Source of the DNA: Podospora comata
Lineage: Eukaryota > Ascomycota > Sordariomycetes > Sordariales > Podosporaceae
Direction of reading: 5' to 3'
DNA length: 64,000 bases
NCBI GenBank assembly: GCA_017354895.1
Contig: CP071493.1
Coordinates: 4,278,001-4,342,000, forward strand
The stretch's first letter is position 1, and every line of letters begins with the position of its first letter. Positions 23,489-33,966 of the stretch are shown here, piece after piece. The position numbers and the translations under genes are program-made. Under the pieces are notes generated by a model. That model was given only the letters and a program-made list of their open reading frames with translations. It ran no database searches and was not told where the DNA came from.

Positions 23489-26198
23489 TCAAGCCTTGAG
23501 CTCAGCCTCCATGCACCTGGTACACAAAACAACCGTCTCGCCCGGCGCTCCACGCCCCTCCTGGGGGAAAATCTGGCCGTCGTCAAACCCGCCGTGGCAG
23601 GTAGCGCAGCGGAAGCACTCGTCATGCCACTCGCCGCCCAGCGCCCGAATGTATTGTCCGATGACAGCCTTCCTGCAGGCGCGGCACTTGGGCGCCCTCC
23701 GCTCTGTGCGCTTCGTCTGGCAAGAGACACACCACGCATAGCCGTCCTTTTCGATGTGCGTCATGCCCTTTTCAAACGGATCACCGCACTCGGCGCAGAA
23801 AAAGTGACCAAAATGCCAGTGTGAGCCCAGCGCCACAACATGTTCACCCATGATGGGCGTTTTGCAGTGCTTGCACCTTGGTGCAAACAGTTCGTGCCAG
23901 TCGAGGTGGCAGAAGAAGCGCAAGCGTTCGTCGCCGTCCTCTGCTTCCGTCTCGCCCGGCTTTTCGGGGAGTATCTCGCCAGCAGCGCGGCGAGAGATGC
24001 GCTCGAGGCGCTGGGCACGATAGTGATCTGGCTCGGGAGAAATCTCCAGTGCCTCGAGGGAGGTCCCGCAGGAAAAGCAGGTGAAGCACTGCGGGTGGAA
24101 TCGCTCTGAGCTACCTGCCAGTGAGACGAAGCGGCCCTCGATGAAGTGGCCGCACTCGTGGCAGCGAGCCGTCGCCCTGCTGCCCACGGGCCTAGGGTCA
24201 GGAGTCCAGTGTCCTCTAGGACGGGCTGCAGCCTGCCTGACACGAGGCGCTCCTGGTTGAGGAGTGGGGAGTGGCCGCCGCGAGCCGCTACTATTATTCG
24301 TACTCGCGCTGTCGTCCGGGGTCACGATCACGGGGATACTCGGACCGTCATCGGCATCGTCAGGCGCGATTACGATGGACGGAACTGGCGGGGCAGCGGG
24401 CGAGGAGGTGTCCGACACCGAAATCGAGGGAACAGCAGGTCCATCTACCTGAATAGTGGGCGGCGCTGGTTGTGGGCGGCGGAACGGCGAGCGGCGCGTA
24501 GGCGGCGATGGGGTCGGAGAATCATCCGAAACAGAAATAGAAGGGATCGGCGGCGCTTGCTTCTGGGCTTTGGACTGCTTGGAGAGGATCCGGCCGGGGA
24601 CGAGGCACACGGGATGCTGGGCTTCGATGCCTCGTCCGGACCTCGTCGAGTCTGACTTATCGTCAGTAGCCTCCTCATGGGGCTTCCAATTCTTATCAAA
24701 GCTTACGATTGGTCGCCCCGGAACGTCACTGACGGCAGATGGCGTGGGTAGCGCTGGACTACGGTCTTTGAGCTTCATAGTGGTGGCCTGCCGAATCTCG
24801 TCGCTCCGAACCTCGATACCGTGCTTTCGAGGCACGTCCTCACGCACCACAGGAGCTTGTGGGTGCGAGTTTGTGGTATAAGCAGGATTCCTCGATTGGG
24901 TTGGGGGGTTGCGATGAATCTCAAATCTATTGATGCGCTTTTGGGGGGACGTCGGAGACGTGACCGCAACCGATTGTGCCTCGGGAGCAAACTGCACACG
25001 GTTTAACGGGTTCTTTGGCTTTGACTGCAGGGCCTGAGCTTTCCCATCTTGTGGGAACGGATCTTCAGCACGCTCAGCTTCCTGGCTGTCGGGTTCTTCC
25101 CAGATCTGATCACCAGAAAAGGGCTTTTGGACTTCGCCACTGATGTTTCTCTTGAGGCTGCTTCGACGGCGCCCCGCTGGCCGAGGCCCTGCGGGAGCCG
25201 CGACTCCGTTGTATGTCTTTGCATTCCGAGCCTCAGCTGAACCCCCCCGCAACGAATCGAGACTTCCTCGCCCACTGTCGACCGGATGAGCCGAGGTGAA
25301 AGACGAACGACTTCTGATAGACGCAGGCCCATCTTCACCTTCGCTCGAGCTGCCGGAAACTGACGCAGAAGTAGAATTTCTCGCCAGTCCAGTTGGAGCA
25401 ACATCATTGCCATACATGCCCACGCTCGCCGTACGTGCGTGCGCATAGCTGTCCTTGCGAAGGTGGGATTTGTATCGATAAGGGGTGCCCAGCTGAGGCA
25501 CTTTGCCAGGATTCTGGTGCTGCCATACCAGCTCGGCAGCCTCGTCGAGAGCAGCGTTGTAAAGCCGCTTTTCATCCTCATCCTCGGCAACCGGTGCACC
25601 ATCTTCCTTTACTTCCTCATCTTTGATTGTCATATCCTCCATAGCCTGCCGCAGCGAAAACGCCTCCTCCTTTTCCATCCATCTCTGACCCCGTTCGATA
25701 TAGGTTGCACTTGGTACGACGTCTGACGGCTTCAACGGCTGGACCGGGCGGTTCGGGTAATAGTCTCTCCCCCGGGCTCCCGCTGAAAATCTTGATGATA
25801 TACTGGCGGACATGGACGGCAGACTTGCGGAGGGCCCTATCCCGCTGACTTCTGAGGGGGGTCCTTGCTGGTGGCTGTCGTTGTGATGATGGTGGCGAAG
25901 TGATGATGTTTCGGAAGCTGGCATGGCTCCCATGGACGGGCGACTAGGGGGTAGCCCGGCTACATCTCGTTGCTTTGTGGGGGAGGTGGGAAGAGGACGA
26001 GCACCGCCAGGCCGGTTGATGCGGTTGTTGCGCAGGTCTGCCAGGTACGCGGCTACATATTTCATCAGCATCAATTGCGGCGGCAGTCGCCAGATTGCAT
26101 GCGCACATACCGAATTGCTCGTTCGACATGTACGAAGGTGACGGCGGCGTCACTTTCCGGGGAGAGCCCCGTTCCCTGGGCTTATTGTGTGCAAACAT
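23489..26198 (-). CDS. Three-LIM-domain protein, paxillin/Pxl1-like
   Basis: Predicted cytoskeletal adaptor at sites of polarised growth or septation, by analogy with fungal Pxl1/PaxB. Exons 26111..26198 and 23489..26052 give 883 residues. Residues 1-655 are disordered, rich in Ser, Pro and Arg, with a short helix EQFAAYLADLRNNR across the splice. Three LIM zinc modules fill the C-terminus: CHECGHFIEGR...FHPQCFTCFSC (about 659-756), CKHCKTPIMGEHV...HFFCAEC (757-813) and CRACRKAVIGQYI...CFRCATCHG ending CTRCMEAE (819-880). The first LIM domain is enlarged by roughly 30 residues between its two zinc sites. Divergent from the MCT-type transporter. Confidence 0.92.
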
Positions 26199-27649
26199 CA
26201 GTCCTCCTCCTGGGGCTGTAGGGGTTCGTTTCGGGGTGTTGTCGTCGAGGTAAGGATAAAACTATTGTGATCGTAGTAGCTGTAGCTGCGGTGCTGTGTC
26301 CAGTGTAGTGTAGATGGTCTCGGAAAGCAGGTGGAGAGGGCAGGCATCAAGACGTCAGGTGAATTTATGTTCGGGACTATAATAGCTGGTTGTTTATCAT
26401 ATACAGCGGCGGTGTTTTAACGAGGTTGCTAGGCAGGGCGGCGGGTGCGCCGGTGAGCCAGAGATGTCGGCGGATTGGAGGTGAGTCAAGAACGGGGGAG
26501 GGCGGAAAAGGGCGAGAAAAGGGCTGGTCGAAGCACCTAAGAGTTGCAGACTGGAGCTGTGAACAACAGAGATGCACCGAGATTTCGGCCCTGCCATTGG
26601 ACCACGCAATGTGACAAACAACGGGGGTTCCCCAGGCGACCATCCACTTTCGGCAAGCGCTAGAACCTGGAAGATGCCGCGACCAAAAGTGCGTGCAGCT
26701 GGTACGTACCTGGTTCAAGGTTGGCGATTGGCGGCTGAAAGTTTAGAAACAAAAACCACGCGAAACAGGGATTTCCTAGAAGCCTTTTCAGCCTTGCCTG
26801 CTGTCAAGAAAATATGATGCGAATGGCTTCAGGGCGCCAGACAGAAGTGGCCGACTTGGCCTGCATTGGACACATCTGTCATTGCCCAACAGCAGTCCAC
26901 GGTTGCAGAGATGCAAGAGAGCACATGCTGGTGCTACTGCATGGTGGCAAGCACCGACAGCCGGGCTCTCCCGCCTCCCCCGAACCACTTATTCCCGACT
27001 GAGGTGGTGTTGGAATCTGGATTCTTCAGTAGCTTTGTTTCTTGGAGCCCAGCTTCTGCCCAATCCGCACTGATGACTCTATCTACCTTGAATACCTCAT
27101 CGGAACCGCCAGTCTAGTGTACATACATGAAGCTTCTCTTCTGGCGTTAGCTCTACCAGGCTTGACATCTCTTCCCGTGCCAGAGTCCAGACTGACCGCC
27201 CTGGTGGATGTGGGTGTCATTGAAGAGATCCGCTTTGCCGAGGCGGGTTGGGACCGTCCAGGATCAAATCCATCGACCTTTGTCAGGTGGAGAAGCAGGT
27301 AACAGGGTGCCCGTCCTCGGCCGAGTCCCAGGCATTCTCCCATGTATTATTGACTAAGACATATCGAGTCGGTATGGTGATATCTTTTTTTTCCGCAGTT
27401 TGTCATCCTTATTCCCATCCTAGGCCGGTGACAGGCCTTGCGGATATCTTACCCGGTCTGTTGTTGATCGGGCATGAGGGGTCTCTCCTAGTTTCGTCTT
27501 CTTTTTATTGATTTAGTTTTGTTGCTGGTACTGTCTTTGAACTATCCACAACTTCTAGCGATTATTAATTGCCATGAGCTGGATGCGTTTCCAATAATCT
27601 CTTGGTTTTTTTCTCGCTCGCTTTTTGAACCCTTCCCCAAGCCTTCGCA
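26199..27649. promoter_or_regulatory. Divergent intergenic region (LIM protein / transporter)
   Basis: A 1.45 kb region between two divergent starts. The short ORFs here lack ATG starts, splice continuity or recognisable domains. No repeat stands out. Confidence 0.35.
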
Positions 27650-29494
27650 ATGATCCCAAGTTCGCCTGTCCCAGGCAGGTTGCCGGGCACGTCAGCCCCT
27701 GAGACTGGGCTGGTCGATGTTGAGGGAACCACGAGATCTGGAAAGGAAGAGATAACAGGGGAAAGTGACTCTTCCGAAGTGAAAGAATTCAAGGAAGGTG
27801 GATATGGCTGGTTAGTTTGCTAGCACTCTACTATCAGTCTCCCTGCCAATCTGACAATGTATTCTCTAGGATGGTTGTCTTCTCAGTCGCCTTGGTCAAC
27901 GCTCATACATGGGGCCTAAACTCATCATATGCCGTGTTTCTTGCCTATTACTTGCGCTCTGGAGATATCGCTGGCTCTTCATCGCTTGCCTTTGCTTTTG
28001 TTGGCGGTCTCTCAATCTCGATCTGTGAGTCCATCCACACAGCAGCTCGCTTACCCAGGTTGCTTTTGACTGACACCTGTCACTCTTTTCAGCGCTGCTC
28101 GTCTCTCCACTGGTGACATGGTGTATAGGGAGGTTTGGAACCATACCTACGTTTCGGATAGGGGTTGTGTTCGAAGCGTGAGTCGGATCACTCTGATATC
28201 CAGCAATGCCACCATGCTAACTCTCATCAAGCATCTCATTTGTGGGAGCCTCCTTCTCGACTCACATATATCACCTAATCCTAAGCCAAGGAGTGTGTTT
28301 TGGAATTGGTTTGGGGTTTTGTTTTACAGCAACAGTCGGTGTAGTGCCCCAGTGGTTTGTTAAGCGACGTTCCTTTGCCAACGCTGTGGCGACATCTGGC
28401 TCTGGATTTGGTGGCCTCACATACTCCTTGGCCACCAATGCCATGATAACCAATCTGGGGCTGCCATGGGCTTTCAGAATCCTCGCCATTGTGGCGTTTG
28501 TGGTCAACGGTGGGTGCAGCTTGATCCTCCGTGATCGCAACAAGGCGGTCGGGGCGAAGCATGTGCCCTTCCATCTGGATCTCTTCAAACTACCTGAATA
28601 TTGGCTATTCTTGGGTTGGGGCTTCTTTTCTCTCATGAGTTATGTCATTGTTGTATTTTCCATCACGGACTATGCTCAACAAGTTGGCTTCAGTGCCAGC
28701 CAGGGTTCCCTGGCTGCCGCCATCTTCAACTGTAAGTGGGCCACTTCTTTTCTCTTGCTCAAACAACTGTGCATACATACAAGATGCTAATTCATTTGGG
28801 CTGGCAGTATCGCAAGGCATTGGAAGACCTCTCATTGGACTCGCCAGTGACCATGTTGGGAGACTTAACGTCGCTGGCCTCGGGACGCTCACCGCCGGCG
28901 TGGTTGCTTTCTTCTTGTGGGTCTTCGCCGGGAAGTCGTACCCAGGGTTGATCATATACGCCCTGTTCGGGGCGTTTGCCGGCATCATCTGGCCTTGTGT
29001 GGCTCCCGTTGGAGCTGAGGTGGTCGGTCTCTCACTACTACCTGCTGCTCTTTCAATTTATTGGCTTGTTCTCGTTCTTCCAGCCACCTTGTAAGCTTCC
29101 ATCCACTTGGCCATGCATTTCTGCCCCACAGTTACTGACGCAAATTGCTGAACAGCGCCGAAGTGATTGGTCTGATGCTAAGAACATCTGGCGTTGATGG
29201 ATACCTGAATGTCCAGATTTTCACGGGGGTCATGTATATTGCCTCTTTCATGTCCAGTACGTTCCTTTTTTCTTCAAACCTGTCTGCATTGTCACAATAC
29301 ATTCTAATTGCACGTGTTCTTTCATAGTCTGGCTTCTGAGGAGTTGGAAACTTCAACAAATGGAGATTTTGGGAACAATGGATGATCCGCTGGCGGTCGA
29401 GGCGCCCAATGCTGTCCAGTCGGGGGCAAAAGCATCTGAAAACGGGCGTCCACGTTCGTACATCGTGAATATGTTTGTTTTCAGGCATGTATAG
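27650..29494 (+). CDS. MFS transporter, monocarboxylate (MCT/MCH) type
   Basis: Twelve-helix membrane transporter of the fungal MCT-like subfamily, which includes yeast Mch proteins and the riboflavin carrier Mch5; substrate unknown. Seven exons: 27650..27810, 27870..28024, 28093..28177, 28232..28731, 28808..29090, 29156..29256 and 29328..29494, total 483 residues. After an acidic cytosolic N-terminus comes the family signature EGGYGWMVVFSVALVNAHTW and NSSYAVFLAYYL, then PLVTWCIGRFG, QGVCFGIGLGF, PQWFVKRRSFANAVATSGSG and ILRDRN. The second half has a 12-TM pattern with GRPLIGLASDHVGRLNV and GIIWPCVAPVGAEVVG. A short hydrophilic tail follows TM12. All seven exons join in frame. Confidence 0.92.
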
Positions 29495-29785
29495 CAAGCA
29501 ACGAGTACAAAATAGCTTCAGATAATAGTTGGGAGGTCTGCGAATACAACCAACGGGCCCTGCGATACTACTTATAGGCCTTCCGAGGTGATCCGTCAAT
29601 GTTAAAAATTGTCAATGTCTTCTGACAAACCTATTGGATGCCTTGGAATGTGTCGATCTAACTTGAAATCCCTATCATCGTGTCCACAATGTGTACCCCC
29701 AGCTACAAAACTATTACACCACCCAACAAATGAGAAGCTGTCCCACACAACTGGCTTTTCTTGCCTTCATCTTCATCTTCACCTT

Positions 29786-32141
29786 CTAAGCACTTGATAG
29801 CTCTATCGCCTTCGCCTTAGCCGCCTCGAAATCGTCAAACGCGTAAAGCGGGAGGCCACTTTCCTCGATGAGTTTCTGTCCCTCCTTCTCGTTGGTCCCT
29901 CGAATCCGTACCACGACGGGCACGCGTGGCGAGAGCTCCTTGAAAGCCATTATGATGCCGTTGGCGATCATGTCCCCCAAAGTCAGCCCGCCAAAAATAT
30001 TCACAAATATCATCCGGACCCTTGGATCTTTCAAGATAACCTCGAAGCCGTGCTTGACCGTCTCGCTAGTTGCTTTCCCGCCAGTATCGAGAAAATTAGT
30101 TGCGTGGCCCCCCAGGGCATCGACCGTGTTCATGGCGAGCCCTGCGCCATTGACCAAGGTTCCGATGGTCCCGTTACCCTCCAATTTGATGTATATAATG
30201 CCACTCTTTTCCGCCTCGAGCTCAGAGGCATCCTCCACGGCTGTGTTTCTCAATTTCTGCAACTCGGTCTGCCGTCCGCAGCTTCGATAGGCTGCGTCGT
30301 CAAAGCCGAAGCGAGCACCAACCACCTTGATCTCACCGAGACGTTCCACAATCTCTGTCTCCATCAGATATGCCTCCTTTTCGTAAAATATGTCTGATAG
30401 TCTGTGGACAAGACGGCGGAGAGATTCATGGGCACTTTCCTTGAGACTGATGTGCAGGTGACTGGCAACACGCTCAATGGCAAGCTCGTCTGGACCGTGG
30501 CGATAGTCGAAGGGGTAACGGTTTACCATCTTCTCGATCTGATCGTCATCCACGGTAGGAGCCGCAAGAATACTCGGTGATCTGGTCGAACGATCGACCC
30601 CGATGGCTAAGAAGCGCCTAGTGCCTAGCCCCGAGTAATGGCCGCAGTTAAGGCCTGCTTCGCGCAGCAGATCCATACAGTCGTCCTCGGACAATGTCAG
30701 GTGGCGCCGTTGCTGTGTACACGGCTTTGCTAGAAACCGAGTCCTCGTTTGAGGTCTACGGAAAGCCGTGTGGATCTGTCTACGCTGGTTTCCCAATTTG
30801 CCGCAACCAGCTGGGGAGTTCACCCCGTGTGTAGACCCTCCCAATCTTGCCTTGAAAGCATCACCAAACTGACCTGGGTGTGTCACCATTGTCACACCAG
30901 CAGACACCAGCGCTTCTATCTTCTCCTTCGCATCAGGTTCCCCAGCGATAGTGAAAGCTCCGGCATGACCCATGATACGACCGCGTGGCTCGTGAATCCC
31001 AGCGATAAGCCCGACTATTGGCCTATGGTTGAGCTGTTAGCTGACACAACCTGTGTAACGGCCATAATAAACCTACTTTGGAGTTTTTGTGCGAGAATGA
31101 TAGTCTCGGATCCTATCCAGCGAGGTCGTTGTCAGCACACGAACACGGAATAGAAATGAAGGATTGGAAAAACAAGTCGGAATAATACCATTCGGCAGCA
31201 TCCAGCTCACTCAAACCGCCGATTTCCCCGATTAGAGCAATAGCCTCCGTATCACTGTCATTTTCTAAGACAGTCAAAGCCTCCCTCAGGTCTGTACCGG
31301 GAACAATATCACCGCCCACGCCTATACAAAGGCTCTGCCCAAGACCAGCTCGCGTGGTTGACGCCACAGTTTCATAGCTCAGCGTACCTGATTTAGCAAT
31401 GATTCCAATCCTCCCTGGCGAGAAGCAAGGCAAGGGCTGGAATCCTGGGACAATGTGACGTTAGTTCTCAGTACAGTAAGTGTGGATGTTGATATGGGCC
31501 ATATGCACACCGATTCGACACTTTCCCACGGCGGAGATGATCCCTGGGGAGTTTGGACCGACCAGGCGAGACTTGGATTGAGTCTTTAAGATAGAATGAA
31601 TCTTTGAATGTCAGAATATTGGTTTTGGGATTTTCAGCAGTGGCGGCTTGCTTACTCGAAGCATGTCATGCAGAGGAATATGCTCTGCTACTGCCACGAT
31701 CAAAGGAACCTCGGCTTCAATGGCCTCCTCGATAGCACCTGGGGCCTGATGAGCTGCTACATAGATCGCTGTTGCATCTGGTTTGAGTTCTTTCATGGCC
31801 TATCAGCTAGGTTAGCAGGGACTTGGGTGAGAGCACAGGCAGAGCACACAGACTGACTGAACCGTGGGGAGCACCGGAAGCCCGAGATGTTCTCCGGTCC
31901 GGCCGGGCCTCACGCCTCCAACAATGTTGGTCCCCCAAGCGATCGAGTCTTTGGCATTTGCTGTTGCCTGCTTGCCCGTGAAGCCTTGGAACATGACACG
32001 GGTGTGTGCTCCTATACGGAGATTGGGAAGAGTGTCGGCATAGCTCTGCAGTCTCACTGTTGTTCCAAAGTTTCGGCGCAGGGCTTGCTGCCGCGGCACG
32101 ACGAATCGGGGCCCATATCGGATAGGCTGAACAACACGCAT
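29786..32141 (-). CDS. Fused succinyl-CoA ligase alpha-beta protein
   Basis: Single gene joining both subunits of succinyl-CoA ligase (matrix, TCA cycle). Exons 31854..32141, 31656..31799, 31511..31601, 31189..31444, 31077..31112 and 29786..31022 give 683 residues. An Arg-rich presequence leads to the alpha part: [66 protein letters not shown] and MGHAGAF with the phospho-histidine (His291). A linker rich in Arg (about 333-379) precedes a shortened beta part with [23 protein letters not shown] and [17 protein letters not shown]. The beta half lacks the GRGK loop and the INP and DGK motifs of ATP-grasp SucC. The first donor (GTCTGT) is the least certain splice. The 1.2 kb last exon spans the alpha-beta junction without interruption. 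Confidence 0.9.
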
Positions 32142-32445
32142 TTTTGGGGGGATAAAGGGTTTCTAAGTATTTCAGAGTGGTGATGGTGTATATGGGAGAC
32201 AAATTCCCGGACAGATAATACTGAATGTGAGCGCCAGCGCCTGTTGGCCGATCATATCCCACGATCAAGCCGAGGTATTTGGGTGTCGAAAAGAGGGACC
32301 GGTACCAGTCGAGCATCGACGAACAAGATGCGTAAGTCGACTTACAGCCCAGAGCAACCATGTGGACGTCCCCAGACCCCGCAAACTAGCCCCTGTCGAA
32401 AACGGCCGCATGGTAAGGTGGGGTCATGCACATGTCATAACAAAA
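32142..32445. other. Short intergenic region
   Basis: Upstream of the succinyl-CoA ligase fusion and downstream of COX19, both leftward. No other feature seen. Confidence 0.35.
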
Positions 32446-32960
32446 TCACCACTGAAGCTCGCCCTTGACGCCGTTGGTGTTGGCCCCAGCCTGGCTGGGA
32501 GTTTTGTCCTCCTTAAACCCCAGGTTTTTGAAGTCGTCTTTTGCCATCAAATTACTACAAGTCCAGAACCGTCAGCTTCCCAAAACAAGTACTGCCATCG
32601 CATCTTTGGCGGTTGAGGAGTGACGAACTGGTCCATCCGACACCCAAGATATGACTTGGCCAGTTGCCGGCATTCGTCCTGGTTGACGCCTTTGACCTTC
32701 TTGATACAGCTTAGATAACTCATCATGACATCTTTGCACTCTCCTACAAGTACGAGCGGCCATGAGTAAGACATATGGCAAACCATCGATCGGTCATGAA
32801 GTTGGACTAGACATACCGTCATGATCAAGGGGAAAACTCCCTCTCTGTGGTCTTGTGACAGGGGCGTAATGTCAGTGTCGATTGTAAAATTACAAAACAG
32901 TGCTACTCACGGGGTGGGCTTGGTATTTGGGAGAGCCCCAGGGCTTCCGAAGGTACTCAT
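32446..32960 (-). CDS. COX19: Cytochrome c oxidase assembly protein Cox19
   Basis: Twin CX9C copper-handling protein of the intermembrane space needed for cytochrome c oxidase assembly. Exons 32911..32960, 32817..32851, 32629..32743 and 32446..32554 give 102 residues, the usual length. The sequence starts MSTFGSPGALPNTKPTPPQR and FPLDHDGEC, then Cys31/Cys41 (CKDVMMSYLSC) and Cys53/Cys63 (CRQLAKSYLGC). The RMD-H-NLMAKDDFKNLGF motif after the second pair is diagnostic of Cox19. The second exon is only 35 bases. Divergent from DNM1. Confidence 0.95.
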
Positions 32961-33144
32961 AGTGACTGGTGAAAGGCAAGTGTCTGAGAGGTTGTTCGAG
33001 GCAGCTGCGTACAGAAAAGCCTGCTATCGAATTGTTATTCTGGTTGAGATGGTTGGTCATTTACACTACCTATAGTTCATGAAGTGTCTGTTGCCGGCTG
33101 ATCGAACCTGGTAACCCAACTGGGTGCCGGCCCGACTGCGGGAT

Positions 33145-33160
33145 TACCTAAAGTTAGGTA
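33145..33160. repeat. Short inverted repeat
   Basis: TACCTAA and TTAGGTA arms of seven bases around a two-base centre, immediately before the tandem array. Could be a protein-binding palindrome; nothing more is known from the sequence. Confidence 0.5.
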
Positions 33161-33164
33161 CTGG

Positions 33165-33270
33165 CAGCCACACCTAAGAACCCAGCCACACCTGAGAACC
33201 CAGCCACACCTAAGAACCCAGCCACACCTAAGAACCTAGCCACACCTAAGAACCCAGCCACACTCACACT
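33165..33270. repeat. 18-bp tandem repeat array
   Basis: About five and a half near-identical copies of CAGCCACACCTAAGAACC, with one A-to-G and one C-to-T variant. Read on the minus strand it opens a repetitive frame (GVAGFL), which I take as incidental. It lies about 205 bp upstream of the COX19 ATG. Confidence 0.85.
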
Positions 33271-33966
33271 CGAGGTAGTAGGTGAGGTAGCAAGTGTAGC
33301 CTCAGGCATTACCGGCCGGCGGCCGGAAAAGCCCAAAGTCTTGTTTTCCTCACTGTTCTTCGCCAAGGCCAGCGCACCTTGTTCGCGTGTGGGTCAGCCT
33401 GTGACGACGCGCTTGTCCGTATCGGTAATGTGCACCACTTCGCACAAGCACTTCAACCTCCAACTTTTTGTGGCTACCCACTTGAACGGCCAAGTCCCGA
33501 ATCGCCCCAATTTAATCCGCAGCTACGGAGTAGATTTTTGGCATCCACCCACACCTTGGGCATGAACAGAGGGCATCCCTCGTCTCTCTCGAGCTGCTAA
33601 CGGCCAGGCGAAACAAACCCCCCTTCCTCTCTCCTTGTCAGTCTTTTTTCTCCCAAGAGCCGCGACCAGGCGTCCGCTGCTCCCTTTCTTTCCCCTCATC
33701 GACGACTGACGATTTGCCCTTCAACCAGCAGTGCGAGCATTGCGTCCCACCTGCTCAACCCACCACACACACCACCACCACCCACCACCCACCATCCACC
33801 ACCATCACCGCCCGCCACCTCGACTGGATCCTCGCTCGCTTTTCTCGCTCGCCCTGCTACCAGTAGCGCAGCTCCCGGTCCTTCACTGGCCCACCCAACC
33901 GACCTAGCATTCTCTCCTAGATCACCACTTCAAGTTTCTTGTGGCCCTGCACAGAAAATCGCTATC

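Larger units (their letters stand above)
32961..33966. promoter_or_regulatory. Divergent region (COX19 / DNM1)
   Basis: Shared upstream region of two mitochondrial genes. It contains an inverted repeat and a short tandem array, listed separately. From about 33600 to the DNM1 ATG it is C/T-rich with CCACC runs, typical of a fungal 5' leader. Confidence 0.4.

Noticed and set aside
33154-33366. Minus-strand ORF of GVAGFL repeats
   Set aside because: It is the translation of the 18-bp tandem array in a promoter and lacks a credible start or partner exons.
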